Assembly: GCA_964023205.1 (NCBI GenBank)
Contig: OZ026835.1
Coordinates: 8,390,414 to 8,454,413 of the forward strand
Direction: 5' to 3'
Origin: Lutraria lutraria
Taxonomy: Eukaryota > Mollusca > Bivalvia > Venerida > Mactridae
Length of the DNA: 64,000 nt
Part shown: positions 12,691 to 26,300 of the stretch, piece after piece
Numbering within the stretch: position 1 is the stretch's first letter
Layout of the letters: every line of letters starts with the position of its first letter
Notes under the pieces: model-generated
The model's database searches: none
The model's input: the letters and a program-made list of their open reading frames with translations, nothing else
Told to the model about the DNA's origin: nothing
Made by a program: the position numbers and the translations under genes

Positions 12691-15600
12691 CTCCGTAGAA
12701 GCGTGTGTACCCAGATGATGTCATATTACGATGTAGTAAATAAAAACAAACACCAGGGGTTTGTCAAAAGATTCTAACGATACTTAAAGCCCCATTTACC
12801 TCACATAACATTTAACTGTCTGTACCCACATAAACAGCTTTCTGAACAAATAACAATTCATTAAAGCAAACAATTTGCCTACTTAGGACTTTTCTAACGG
12901 TCTATTTTCTTTGGCGTTTAACACTCTTAACTAATGCAAAGTCTAGATAATTCAAACATACGTATTTTAACTTACAGTCACCAAACAAGACGGTGAAGGA
13001 CTGACTTCAAGTTAGTCATATAATCCATATTTCAAAAATACTCGGCGTAATCTTCATTTCTAATACATCTTGGGATTTGTCTGTCAACTTTTGAAGTAAT
13101 TATAGCAGAAACAAGTGGTTTCGAACGGTTAGCAAAGTACTCAACATTTTTATTCATCATTTGAATGATGTGTTTGTATACATTCTCACGAGTCTGATGA
13201 ATTAATTCAAATTTTACTTGTAGAAAAGTTGTCTAACAACCTCAAGTTAGTCTATTTACTTTGTGGCAAAAGGTTTTTATCGTTTTGTACTTAAGTGTTG
13301 TAGTACACTAAACACTGTTATTGTGAAGAATCAGATGAAGAATCGAATATAGATAATATTCCCACGAACATGTTCTTCTTTATAGCATTTGATTAATTAA
13401 CTATTCAATATTATGCGTGTTTTCACTTTGAACAAATGCAGGACCGATATGAATTTCGGCAAGAAATTATGAACACAAAACTCGGTCATTATGAAAAAAC
13501 ACGGCCTTTATGAAAAAACTCGGCTATTATGAGATTCGGTCATTCTGATTGGCTGTCCAGCTCGACCATTATGAAACTGCTGCTAATTCTACCGTGAGTT
13601 AATTGATGTGTCTATAAGTGTTTTCAGAATGAAATTGCTATTGGCTTCAGACAATCAAATTATAAGACTTCTGCCTTTGACCTGAGGCTAATATGACGGT
13701 CTTCAGCCCAATAACAAAGTCATTATGAAAGATACAATGCATTATGAAATGCGTCTCGTGTTTTCCTGCATCTTGATGAAAACGTACGATAATTGTGTAT
13801 GTGGATATCTGAACTAGCTATCATGCAATTACTGATAGATAATTTCAGGGACGTAGACTAATTGTTTAAGGGTACACGACGCACCATTTCCCACGGTCAT
13901 TTGGCGAGTTTTCCAGCTTTAACTGTGGTGAAAGGCCCAAAGTGCACACGTATATCTTCCGTAGACTAGTAGGAAGAAAAACTAGTGGTTACATGTCAGA
14001 TATTAAAACAAATCGACCACTGAGGCCCCGACGTCCACTCCAACAGTTGCTGGGGAGGATACGCTGACGGCATGTTCAAAGTAAGAGGGCGTATAATTAC
14101 AGTAGTGGCAAAGCTTATACCGGAGGAGCGTGATTTGATAGAACCACTAGCAGTCAATGAAGTTACAATAAGTGCCAACTTATCCAGATAAATTCAATGA
14201 AATATAGGCTCTCGTAGGATAGTCCGATCGTAGTCTGGTTCCCTTCTTAATATTCTTATCACGTAGTGTCAGGGGCAGTTTATCCGGACTAAGCCGGACC
14301 GGTCCTTTAAATTGTCTTTGAATTGGATATTACAATGTACTTCATTTTGTACATGTATTATGTATCTTCTCTACGGCCGCACCCTCACACCTAGATGATG
14401 AAATAACGCTGAAGTTGGCCTTTTAAATTTGACATAAAATGAGCAATAAACAATGTAGGGACTATTAATCCTATCCATGTTTACGTACAGGATGCATTTG
14501 GTTTCAATGTTGAATAAAGTCATCCAGTATTATTGCCAAACCTTCAGGATATGTGCTATTATACTCAAACCACATTTACCTTCAATCTGTCCAAAGATAA
14601 TTAACACTTTCTTGTAAATACGTTTTGTGATATTTGGAATGTGCGTGCATTTAGGTCAGACAAAATCAAGGTGTGCTTAACATTACTCAGTGCTTATTAA
14701 ACGAAATACACTGCACAATTTGAGATTAAATGGTATATTTACTTACCCTCATCGAAATTAACTTTTAAACTTCCAGGTTCCTTATTGAAAAATATAGTCA
14801 AAGAAAGTGGAGTATTAGATTTGACATTTTATAATACGTTTATGCATATTTCAAAAATTTCATACATCAATATGATATCAAATAAAGTAGGTTGCAAGTG
14901 CGAATCGTTTTTATTTCTTAACGTCGGATGTATACGAACATTTTGAAAATGTGTCAGGGGAGTAGACATATTAGTATATTACATGTATTACGTATTTGTG
15001 TATAAAACAGCTGTTCAAAATACCATGAAAGTCAGGTTACATTTTCATCCAAAACATCACTATCATTTGGCTATATTGTGGTGCAGAACAGTTTTTAATG
15101 TGATATTGTAAACTAACTAACCATGCATGATAATAATATTATATTAGTGCATTTATTTAGTACGAAGTCACAGACGTAAAAAAGAATATTTACATGTCGA
15201 TCTTCTAAAGATATTTTGTGAATGGGGTACTTGTGATAAAATGACGCTTTAAATAGTTTTTGAAATTGAGATGAACTCGATTTCGGTGCGTTAGAACAGG
15301 TCTTTCATTTGGGTGACCCTGGATTATGTTATAAATGATTGTTTATTCGAACAGAATAAATAATAATAATACAGGAATATTAGTATTCACGAGTAATATT
15401 TACATCGTACCTTTTACTTAGGTATTATTGTTGAGTTTATAACCATTAAAAGCAGAATGATTGTGATTCAACGACCATTACGCTGTAATGTTAATTGTAT
15501 TTAATATGACCGTGCTATTAAGGGTCCGTGGTAGCAGTGTTATTCACGTTCTAGCTAGATTATGATATTATGATAAAGAATACGATCATTATCGTATTTA

Positions 15601-17288
15601 GCAACGAGGTGATAGTTTAACTATTTAATTTCTTCTTGAGTTACCGCATCACCCACTGGCAAAGTGAAAATCACAATGTGTCATCAGTACAATAGCGCCG
15701 CTTAGGATGATATAATATGTGATCACTCGAAATATGGGAAAACTCGAATTACTTGACTGTATGGTGACTTTCAAGCGATTGAATTTAACAGTGTATGATG
15801 TAAATTTATATATCAAATGTTCGAATTTCAAATGTGTAAAATTTCGAAATGGTATCTTGGGCGATAGTTTCGTTTTGTCATCAAAGATAAAATCTAAATG
15901 CTTTAACATGTGGGTGATTTCCTTAAATCGGAATTGTATTCTAGATTCTAGAATTAGAGTTTATTATGTAGAAATCTAGAAATTCCTTTCAGGTGATAGT
16001 CATTGTTACTATTAGTAAATTATCAACATAATTATCATTTGCGCATGCCATATAGCGTTTTGTTTTAATGCCATAAGTCTATAACCGCCGATAGTAGCTT
16101 TTATTTGGGGGAGGGGTGGGTTAAATAGGAGTAGTACGACAATCGATTACAAAACGAAACTTTCTTCAAAGTGTAATCAATCATTCGCTTAATGTGGTGT
16201 GATGAATGATCTATGGTTTCTTAATAAGCTTTTATCCTGTCACAATGTTATCATGATCGTGTCAATCCCAAATCATTTAATGACATGACACTGTTTTGAA
16301 GACGTATAATTGAATTTTTCTTCAACTTAAACGTGAATGTCCAGACGGTCAGTGTCTATAAAGCTGAGCTAAACAGAAATGATGAGAAAATTCAGGATCA
16401 ACGTCCTTTTTGAATAACAAAAAATAATCACAGAAAAGTTTTATTTGACATATTTGGACTCATCGCATTGTCATTGGACACCACGTTCGACAAAGCATCG
16501 TATTCTAATTATATTTCACCATATAAAGGCTGGGATGATTCAATGACAGGGTGTCTGATCTCCATCATTTAAGGACTAAACAATAACAGCATACAATTAC
16601 TAATGATGAATATGAATCTTAAAGTGTCACTTAGATGGATAATTCGAAAATTCCACTGACTTGTTTAGAATACCATTCTTGGGCCGGCTGGACATACCAC
16701 AACGTGTCTCGCTCGCTATGAAGTTTCGTAATTCGTCTTATTAAAAAATATATTTTTTATGTAGAAACAAACGCAGAAAACGGTTACATAACTGTCGAGG
16801 CCAGCATAAGATAGGGCCGGGTTAGTTCTAAGGGGTGATCGCCCACTGGGGGACGGATATTGGTGCTTGGGAATATCAACACAAATTATCAAGAAATAAA
16901 CTGATGCTGAATTTTAAAAACAAAATACATGTACAGAAGTTTTATGACGTATTTATTACATGTCTATGAAACGGGTTCATGCTTGGTTCGTAAAGTTGTT
17001 CTCTTTTTTCGTTGTGTATTCCTTCGTCAACCATATTTACCCTGCATATGGTAGTAATGTATAATTCTCGAACATTGTGAGAATTGTTTTATTCATCAAC
17101 AACCGAAAATCACATGTATGAATTCAAGGGAAGTAACCGATTCGGTTATTGGCGCACATTTCTTTTTTATTATCTCCCCGGAATTTACAATTCAATGAAC
17201 CAAAACTGGGATCGTTCACGGTTAGGAAATTTAGTCGAGAATGACAGACGAAATGGGAAACCATCTTCAATAGTAAAGGACTGCAGAA
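12691..17288. other. Intergenic region between astacin and TIR-STING genes
   Basis: The two genes diverge from this interval, so both promoters should lie here. Apart from the repeat-like block at 13437 I see no gene. A coding-like 39-codon frame at about 14072-14191 and overlapping frames near 15650-15980 are probably chance. Confidence 0.6.
13437..13770. repeat. Repeat-like block with TTATGAAA motifs
   Basis: Starts TGCAGGA and ends TCCTGCA (7-base inverted ends). Inside, TTATGAAA or CATTATGAAA motifs with CGG recur many times. It could be a small non-autonomous element; no target duplication was confirmed. Confidence 0.35.
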
Positions 17289-17318
17289 ATGGCGGAAGGA
17301 ACAGATCCAAAATCAACA
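17289..17318 (+). CDS. TIR-STING exon 1: start
   Basis: ATG in a good context (AGAAATGG) encodes MAEGTDPKST and ends at GTGAGT in phase 0. An in-frame TAA lies at 17274-17276. It is joined by phase to the TIR exon 3.9 kb away, so this short exon is the least certain of the model. Confidence 0.65.
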
Positions 17319-20300
17319 GTGAGTATTGACTTACGATAGAATTGTCATCTACAATAAATGTGTACATTGGTCCAATCGTAGAATTTTCAAGTTTCAAACC
17401 GAAAGTAGAAAGTACAAACATTTTCTGACATTTCTTAAAAATTATGCTTGTATGTAATCAATCAAATGAAACATGATTAGAAACACGATGTCTGTTTTTC
17501 TTTTGTGTGTTGTATGTTAATTTGCCACCTCAAACAGGATCACTCAAATATCAATTTATAATTACTTTAAATTAGAGTAATTTTAATAGACATTTGGCCC
17601 CAGTCCAGGTCATTGATGAATTTTGACTGAAAAAAAACTGAATAAGTAAGGCTATATATGTCCTTGTCATATTTATATCAGCGATAGTTTATTACATGTT
17701 TAGTCCATAGGGCTTTATCACATTGAGCATAAAATAATAAATATGGAATATTATATACAGTATATATTTTTAACAATTTATTGTATTTCAAATGTGCTAA
17801 ACCCCTATGGTGTAGTCCAAATAATATTAGACTGTAAGAGATGGTGAAATTGTTTTTAGATTTGTTTCAGCTGAGATGATTGCCTGCCCTTCAAAATTAA
17901 TTTATGAAATCGGCCAACCAGAAAGATGAATATACAGTGCAACCTCTCCAAAGCAACACCCTTAGGGAGTGACAAAATAATGTTGTTGTGGAGAGGTTGT
18001 TGCTCTAGAGAGGTTAAATTAATAATTAAATTGTGAAGAGGGAAATAGTCATGCTGTTATTGCTCAAGACAGTACTTTGAGGGCTGCTCTGGAGAGGTTG
18101 TACTGTAGTATGGTTACTATATACTTCTATTGTTAAGTCAGACAACTATTGCTATAGCATTAATGTTTAAAGATTATGTCATGTTTTGACTACGGCATTA
18201 ACATCCAGTTAATCTAACATGTTCCTAGATTCTATACTAGTTCTTGTATTATTCTCTGTATGTACTATGGCCCTAGATTTAATGTCATCAACCAAATTCA
18301 AAACATGTTCCACCCTGGTCTTAGAACTTATAAGCCTGAGTTTCATAGTCCAAACACTCTGTTGAACTAAGCACTCAGTGTGTTTAAACTACCCCCTCCC
18401 CACAAGTCCCACGTCCCTTAAATTTTTCGGCTTTGAGTCCTTCATATTTTAAGGTGCGAGTCCCGCATCCCATTTATGAACAAATGTGAATACTGCGTCC
18501 CATTTCGCCACCGAGTCCCGCGTTCTGCCTAAAAAATGGCTCGAATCCTGCAACCAAAAAGGGGGTATTGTAACAGCCACATTGAATACAATAAAAGATT
18601 TGATTTAATTAAAGATGAATACAAAAAAATCAGATTGGTACTTAATTGACTTAAGTTTTTACTTAAGTTCTTTAAAAAGTACAATTAAATTCATCAATTC
18701 ATGCTATATTATCAAGATATATTATTTAAATCTTGGCACAATATTTTTTTATCTAAATTTTATTTCTGGATTCCCAGTTTTAATTTAGAAATGACATCAC
18801 ATAATTATATGACTTCCATGACAACAGGCTAAGTGTATAGAAATATTTGGGATTCCAAACAATTAAGAAATATCTGTTTGATTTTAAGATACACAGAAAC
18901 TACTAATTATGTTTATGTCATGTTAAATACTGATGTAACTATATGGGTTGGGTCTGGAAAATGACTTTATTTACATCAGATCATACAATTGATTCATACA
19001 ATTATGTCAGGCTCTGCTAGTTATTATTTTATTTTTATTTATTATCTTTATAATATGCGTTATTTATTTAGATGTTAGTTTCCGTTAAGACATTGCTATG
19101 GTGAAATCTGATATGATAATGTTGTTATTTGTGTCACCAGTAATTCCATTTACAGTGCAACCTCCCTACAACAGCCACCAATAGGAAGAACAAAAATGGC
19201 TGTTGTAAGGAAGTGGCTGTTGTTGAGAGAGTGGAAATAGAGTAAAACATCAATTTTGTTGGCTAGTATACTGACTGTAACAGGGAGGTGGCTGTTGTTG
19301 AGAGATTGGAAATAGAGTAAAACATCAATTTTGTTGGCTAGTATACTGACTGTAACAGGGAGGTGGCTGTTGTTGAGAGAGTGGAAATAGAGTAAAACAT
19401 CAATTTTGTTGGCTAGTATACTGACTGTAACAGGGAGGTGGCTGTTGTTGAGAGAGTGGAAATAGAGTAAAACATCAATTTTGTTGGCTAGTATACTGAC
19501 TGCAACAGGGAGGTGGCTGTTGTTGAGAGAGTGGAAATAGAGTAAAACATCAATTTTGTTGGCTAGTATACTGACTGTAACAGGGAGGTGGCTGTTGTTG
19601 AGAGAGTGGAAATAGAGTAAAACATCAATTTTGTTGGCTAGTATACTGACTGCAACAGGGAGGTGGCTGTTGTTGAGAGAGTGGAAATAGATTAAAACGT
19701 CAAGTTTGTTTGCTAGTATACTGACTGTGACAGGGAGGTGGCTGTTGTTCGGAGGTGACTGTTCATGGAGGTTACTCTGTAATGACAAGTATTACTGTAC
19801 AGGACTCAACAATATTTTTCAAGCCATAATTGTCTTACTGAACTTCCAGCTATGAATGTAACTTTTTTACACCAATTTCAAATTGTCTCAAGTCGATATT
19901 TACTGAATAATTATGACAGTGTTTTTTAGCTCACCTGATTGTGAGCTTTTAGGATCGATGAATGTCCGGCGTGAGCTTTTAGGATCGATGAATGTCCGGA
20001 GTCCGTCGTATGTCGTCCAGCGTCTGTCCACACTTAGTTTGTTTACACTCTAGCATCCACAGCTCTTAACCAATCACAATCAAATTTGGTCAAGTCTCGG
20101 CTAAGTTTGATTATGAGCAAAATCAGACAAGGACTTCAAGAGTTATGTTCCCTTGACTCAGAAAATTTGCTTTATTTAGCTTCTTTACACTCTGGCGCCT
20201 TCATCTCTTCACCAATCCTAATCATATTTTCAGTAAATTTCAGTAAATGTGTATTAACCAAAAGACAAGTTTGATTATGGGTGGAATTGGACCAGAACTT

Positions 20301-23300
20301 CAAGAATTATGGGCCTTTGACTTTGAAAATTTTCTATATTTTAGTTTGTTTACACTCTAGCACATTCATTTATACACCAATCCTAATGATATTTTCAGTA
20401 CATGGGTATAAACAAAAGATTTTGAACAAGTTCGATTATTGGCGGAATCGGACCAGAACTTCAAGAGTTATGGGCCCTTGACTTAGAAAATTTGCTATAT
20501 TTTAGCTTGTTTACACTTTAGCGCCTTCATTTATTCACCGTTCCTAATCATATTTACAATGAATGTGTATGACCTTACGGATTTGGATGGACAAGTTAAG
20601 TTATGGGTGAAATTGGAGCACAACTTCAAGAGTTATGGGCCCATGGATTAGAAAATTTGCTACGTGTTAACTTGTTTAACAGTATTATAGCACCTTCATT
20701 GTTAGTTTTGATCAAAATCTACGTAAAAATGGATTATATGAGATGAAATCTACATTACCTGGTCATCGATTGTAGTGTCTTTGTTCTCAGGTGAGCGACC
20801 TAGGGCCAACCTTGGCCCTCTTGTTTTTTTCTTTAGGGGAAAGGTTGCGAAAGGAATGGAGAATGTTGCATCTTGAGGGGAAAAAGGTTAACAATAACAT
20901 GACAATGTATACCTATCCTCCGAACATTAAATTATTCACAGGTTATATCCTTGATGGGTACAGGTTATTCGGATGATTATATTTACCAAAAATGTTTTCA
21001 AGAAAAATTAAATTCTATGGAAAGGTTTTTTTTTATGAATTTAGGGTGAAAATACATATAATAATATCCTTTTCTTACATGGGAATATGGTCGAATTTCG
21101 TCCCCAAAATAGTACAAGTAGACAAGTGGATTTGTTAAGCTCAACTGTAAAAACAGTCACAACTTGATCACAGCCATTTTCACTTTTCTTTTCAGTGTAA
21201 AGTTTTTATTTCATACTATTATAATGATGAAGAATGGTATACATGTATTAAAGAACTTCTTGAAGGACAGGATGTTGAACCCAACATGATCATACAATGT
21301 GAGAGTATGAATAACTTCAAGCCTGGTGAACAACTCGTAAGAAGGTACCAAACACATGTCAGCACTTTGATAGACTTTTGTACAATGTAATATCTTATTA
21401 TAAGCACCGGCAGTAATCTTGTGGTAAAGGCAATGTGGACTCGTAACCTAGGTAGCCTGAAACCTGTTAGGTGAACCAATTGCTGTATATAACTGAAATA
21501 TCATTGTAAAAAGCCTTTAAATCTACTGAAACAAAAATTCATGTCTTATCACTCACATACATGTACATGCACACCATCTCAGCTTTTACAAGAGACTTGT
21601 TATGAAAATAGATTGTTTATTTTCATGTATGTGTGCACTTTTTTAATATATTGGTTATGTTTGATATGGTTATGAAATCCAGTCACATAAATGTACAGTA
21701 ATTAAAATGGAGAATTGAATTTGTGACACATAGTTCTATATCCCATTGGGTTTTGAAATGCACTTTATATCAATTACAATTACATGTAGATTATTTAACT
21801 GTAAATAATCACATGGTTTTTAGCGCCGTCTTGGTAAAGTACGTTGTTTAAACTAATGGTCACTTAAATAATCATTCCTTGGTTGACAGAGCTGGTGTAA
21901 GTCCTCCTTGTGGGAATTTCTTGTAGATGTTTGATACTCATACAGTGATGGCTTATGATGAATTAATATTTATACTATTATTGTTGGTTAAGAAAATTGA
22001 TTAACCTATATCAAAAGACATTAGATCTATGTTATAAATTTGATAATTTGTCTTACATTTCATTTAGCAATGAATGGCCAATTTTTGTTTCTAGGCTAGA
22101 AAAACTAGAATAAATATATGTCTCAGCAAAGTTTGATTTTGCCAATACAGATCAGGCAAAAAAAGTACCTGGTTTTCACAAATATCCCCCGGTAATTAAG
22201 GGTCAGTATGATGACAAATTTTTTTTACATGACAAATATTTTTACATGACAAATATTTTTTACATGACAAATTTTTTTTACATGACAAATTTTTTTTACA
22301 TGACAAATATTTTTTAGAAAATTAAGAAAGGCAAATTACTTATCGTTTCATGAACTGGAAAGGATCCAAGGTAAAAAAATATTGGCAAAGAGAAAATTGA
22401 CCGAAACTAAAAAGAAGTCCGAAGTCAGCAGAAAAATAGGATCGGTTTGGATAGTGAATACCAGGTACTTTTTGACATGTGACTCTATGTATTAATCTTT
22501 GTTGTAACTACATGTACCTGTATTGTAGAAAACTTATCCATATGAAAATTTTAGCATATCTGGAGCTATAGAAGAATGCTCAATCACCTTGGTTGTTGTC
22601 ACAAAGGACGCAATAGACAGGAAATTCTTGAAGTATGAATTCATGAAAGCTTTAGAAAAGTCACAGAGAGTTCAAGAACTCGGCGTTGTGTTAGTCCTTA
22701 TTAATGTTCATGAGTCTGAGGTTCAGGAAAACTGGCATGGTCATATTCATGAAAAAATGGTCATCAAGGTATCAAGTGATGGAGACTGGAAGGGCCAATT
22801 TTTGACAAGTATGATTGAAAGAATGAAAGGTATGTTCTTAACTTAGAAAGTACATCCAAACCTTGAAACAAAGGTCACACTTAGGAAAGACAAAATATGG
22901 TCTTTATTGGGAAGTCAGGGCTCCAGATAAATATTTGGGCATGGGGTATTTTACCCCCTTCTTTCTTTAGCAGGGCGTATTTTACCCCTTAATTTTTTTG
23001 TGGGGGTATTACAAATTTTTAAAGGGTAATGACAATCATGGGAACCACTCTAAAGGGTATATTCACTTATAAACACAATTACACACTAAAGCTTTACCTT
23101 TTGAACTTACTTTGTTGTATTGTGTTCTTCCATATTTAATGGGTACATCATCCTCATGAACTTATTTTGCATTCAGTAAGAATGTACATGTAGCTTATAT
23201 GCAATACCTCTGGCTTATTCAATATGTTCAACGGGTACCTGGGATTTTACGTGCGTATCGGTATGCTTTAAAAATATTTCTTATGCGTATTTCGGAAAAA

Positions 23301-26300
23301 TTAATGCGTATTTACGCAATTACGCCCTTTATCTGAAGCCCTGGGAAGTCATATTGTTTTGAATAATCAATGACAATTTTTAAAGAATGACCTTTATTCA
23401 GCATTGGCTGCAAACACAGGTTTCACTGTACATGTAATCAGACTATATTCTATATAAGTTTACATAGAATTTACCACTCTTACTGAGGATGTGACCTCAA
23501 AAATAGTAAACTTCACTCCAGTGAGTGTTTTACTCTACTGGAAATTTTAAGGAGCATAATATTCCTGCAAAGCTTGATATCCAGCAAAATCACCTCTCGT
23601 ATTCTTGAGCTACAGTGTATAACCTCTCCAAAGCAACACCTTTTGGGGAAGCAAAATTATGTTGTTGTTGAGAGGTTGTTGCTGTAGAGAGGTTAATTTA
23701 ATAGTTAATCGTGCAGTGGGAAAAATCATGCTGTTGTTGCATGGAGGTTGTTGCTCAAGAGAGGGCCGCTCTGGAGTGGTAGGACTGTATTGCCTCTGAT
23801 TCAGCAAAAAGTGATGATAAAAGACATATTTTAAGACATTTTGACTCGTTTTTATATAAATTTGTCAATTTCAGATAAGCAACAAATGGAACCTATACAA
23901 GTTGAAGTCAATCTATCTGTTGGTCAAGTCTGGAGTCATTTCTTCGGTTATTCTAAAAATGTGATGCCGGGTAAGATAAGTAAAAATTCCTAGGTCTGAT
24001 GTTAAAAAAATTGTGTTCAGTCTTCGAGCTCAAACCTCATATCTTGGTATTTAAAACTTCTAAGTTAATTATGATCAGACTATAATGATATTATTGATAC
24101 AGTAGTCTGTCTGCTTAATTGATCTGAACATGTATTTGATATTGATCAGCTCTTCCTTTTCAACCATAATACTTTGAGAATGGAATAGAAATGTGAGCTC
24201 GGAGACTGTTCTCAAGTTTTATAATCTCAGGACCTTAAATGTTTAAGGCTTGTTTGTTTTCCTCTGTCTGGGTCCTACCATTAGAAATATTAAATTATTT
24301 TTTGTTTATTTGCCAAAATTGATTATGTACACTTGTGAAATTGATAAATATGCTTTACTTTAATCTGCATTATATCTTATGTAAATAAAACTTTTCCTAT
24401 GAAACATAATTTTATTGTCTTGAACAAGTTATTGAAGAGATTTTTTATTTCTAAATTGTGCCATTTTATTATCTAAGTGTTAAAATTCTGTTTCTTTTCC
24501 ATAATTTGATAAATACATTTATTTATTTGTTGTGTTTCAGTATTAAAAGACAGAATACTTGCTACTCAGTGGTACCATGGAAATGAAATGAGATTTCCCT
24601 TGAAAGAATTCAACCTTATACCAAAAAGTGCAACAGCTGTAAATTCTTTATCTGATATTCATGACCGTATTAAGGTAAATCAAAATCCTATGATATTTTA
24701 TGAACCTATGGATTTCTGTGACAGAAATGTTTTGTTTTCATTTACATGTATTCCATAGTGATGTAGAATTTTTGCATTTCGCAAAACTACAAATGTCTTG
24801 ACTAGAGCTGTTGATCATGGGTAAGTGGCGATCTGATCCACAAATTTATCGAATCACGAATCTTTTGTTATCGAGTAACCCATCTAAAACTTCAATACTG
24901 CAGTCCTGAAGACAGCTAAAGTTAATTTTCTTTTAGAAATAATGAAGTGAATTAATTATAAATTGTTCTATGGCTTAAATTTATACGTACTCCCTTCCAA
25001 TTAATGGATTTACCAGCAGTTTGAGCCTGTGACCCAATAATTAAAGGTTCAATTGGACCTCTTAGCAAACAAAGTAATCTGTGATGAGACAATATATATT
25101 CAGAGAAAAGGGATTTTTAAGAACAAAGAATACACTATATGTTAAAAAACAAGATCGTGAACCACAAATCTCTGTAATGACGATTATTTGTTCTTGATTT
25201 TTCAAAATGATTTGTAATTTCCCGAGTACTCGGATATTCGCCATGGCCCTAGTCTTGACCCGCCTCCTTGGTCGAGTGCTTAAGTGCGCTGACTTCAAAT
25301 CACTGTAACCTCACACTGATAGAGGGTCGTGGTTTCGAGCCCAGCTACTGACCATGTCTAGGCAGTTGCTTACGGAGGATGGGCGTCTAGTACTGGTTCT
25401 TCTCAGGAACGATGGTCAGGTGAACTGTCTGCTCTGACTGTTGAAAAGCAGCGTAAAACCCGATGAAACAAGCAAACAAACAAATGTCTTACATTTTGGA
25501 ACATACATTTTTAAAAAATCGACTCTACTGTCAAACTTGTGCTAGCGATCACCTCCAAATAACAGCCACCCTGTGATTAAAGGTCATTCTTTTTATACAA
25601 TCATTGATTATTTAGAACAAAATGACCTCCAAATAAAAGGCCAACTGTTAATAACGACCACATTATGTATTTCTCAAGGTTGGCCTTTTTTCACAGGTTT
25701 GACTGTATTCAGTAAAATTAAAATCCAACTTTGTTACCTCCTCAATAGTTTATAAGACCACCTCATTTTAGTGATCTTTTTCTAAGACTTGGTTTTAACA
25801 TTCCCTCAATATCTAGACCAATTTATATCGCCCCAACAATGGTGTTTGTATCCAGATTACATTGTATGTGTTTTTTAGGGATGTTCGTTTGCCCTTTTGC
25901 TAGGCGCTGGACTAGTGAACGCAATATTGTCGTTTAGATTCTGGGCTCCGACAACCGAATTTCACAGGGACGCTTTTTCAGTGTCCCCATAGGGATATAA
26001 ATGCCTGGTTCTGCTGTATCTAATCTCCTCTCTCTCTCTGTGGCGACTCTGAAATGATCATAGTTGTCATATGGGCCATTAAACAACAGATAAATAAATA
26101 AGTATTTGTACCAATTCGTTTGGTCTGAAAAGGGATATAAGTATCCAGATTTCATTGTGTGTGTTTAAATTGGCAGAGTGAAGGGGCTGTTGATGTTATT
26201 ATTTCACAAAGAGGAAGTAAGGACCTTAAGTACAAGCCTCCTGTGTACAGCATCACTGATGACAGTGGACAGGTATCTAACATTTCTTTGGCAAAAAATG

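Noticed and set aside
14072..14191. 39-codon frame with coding-like composition (TVVAKLIPEERDLIEP)
   Set aside because: Too short, and no splice partner or homology recognised; possibly an old relic.
15649..15979. Two overlapping 86-codon frames on opposite strands
   Set aside because: Neither shows a domain, signal peptide or splice context; chance in AT-rich DNA.
17230..17290. IRF or NF-kB site upstream of the TIR-STING gene (GAAATGGGAAACC)
   Set aside because: Spacing does not match the interferon-response consensus and the match to kB is poor.
19150..19788. 212-codon minus-strand frame with a 25-residue repeat
   Set aside because: It is only the 75-base minisatellite read in frame; no start context, splice sites or domain support it.
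25261..25350. tRNA-gene-like head with A and B boxes
   Set aside because: It cannot fold into a proper acceptor stem and continues into a SINE body and tail; the same holds for 27429, 59642 and 61873.
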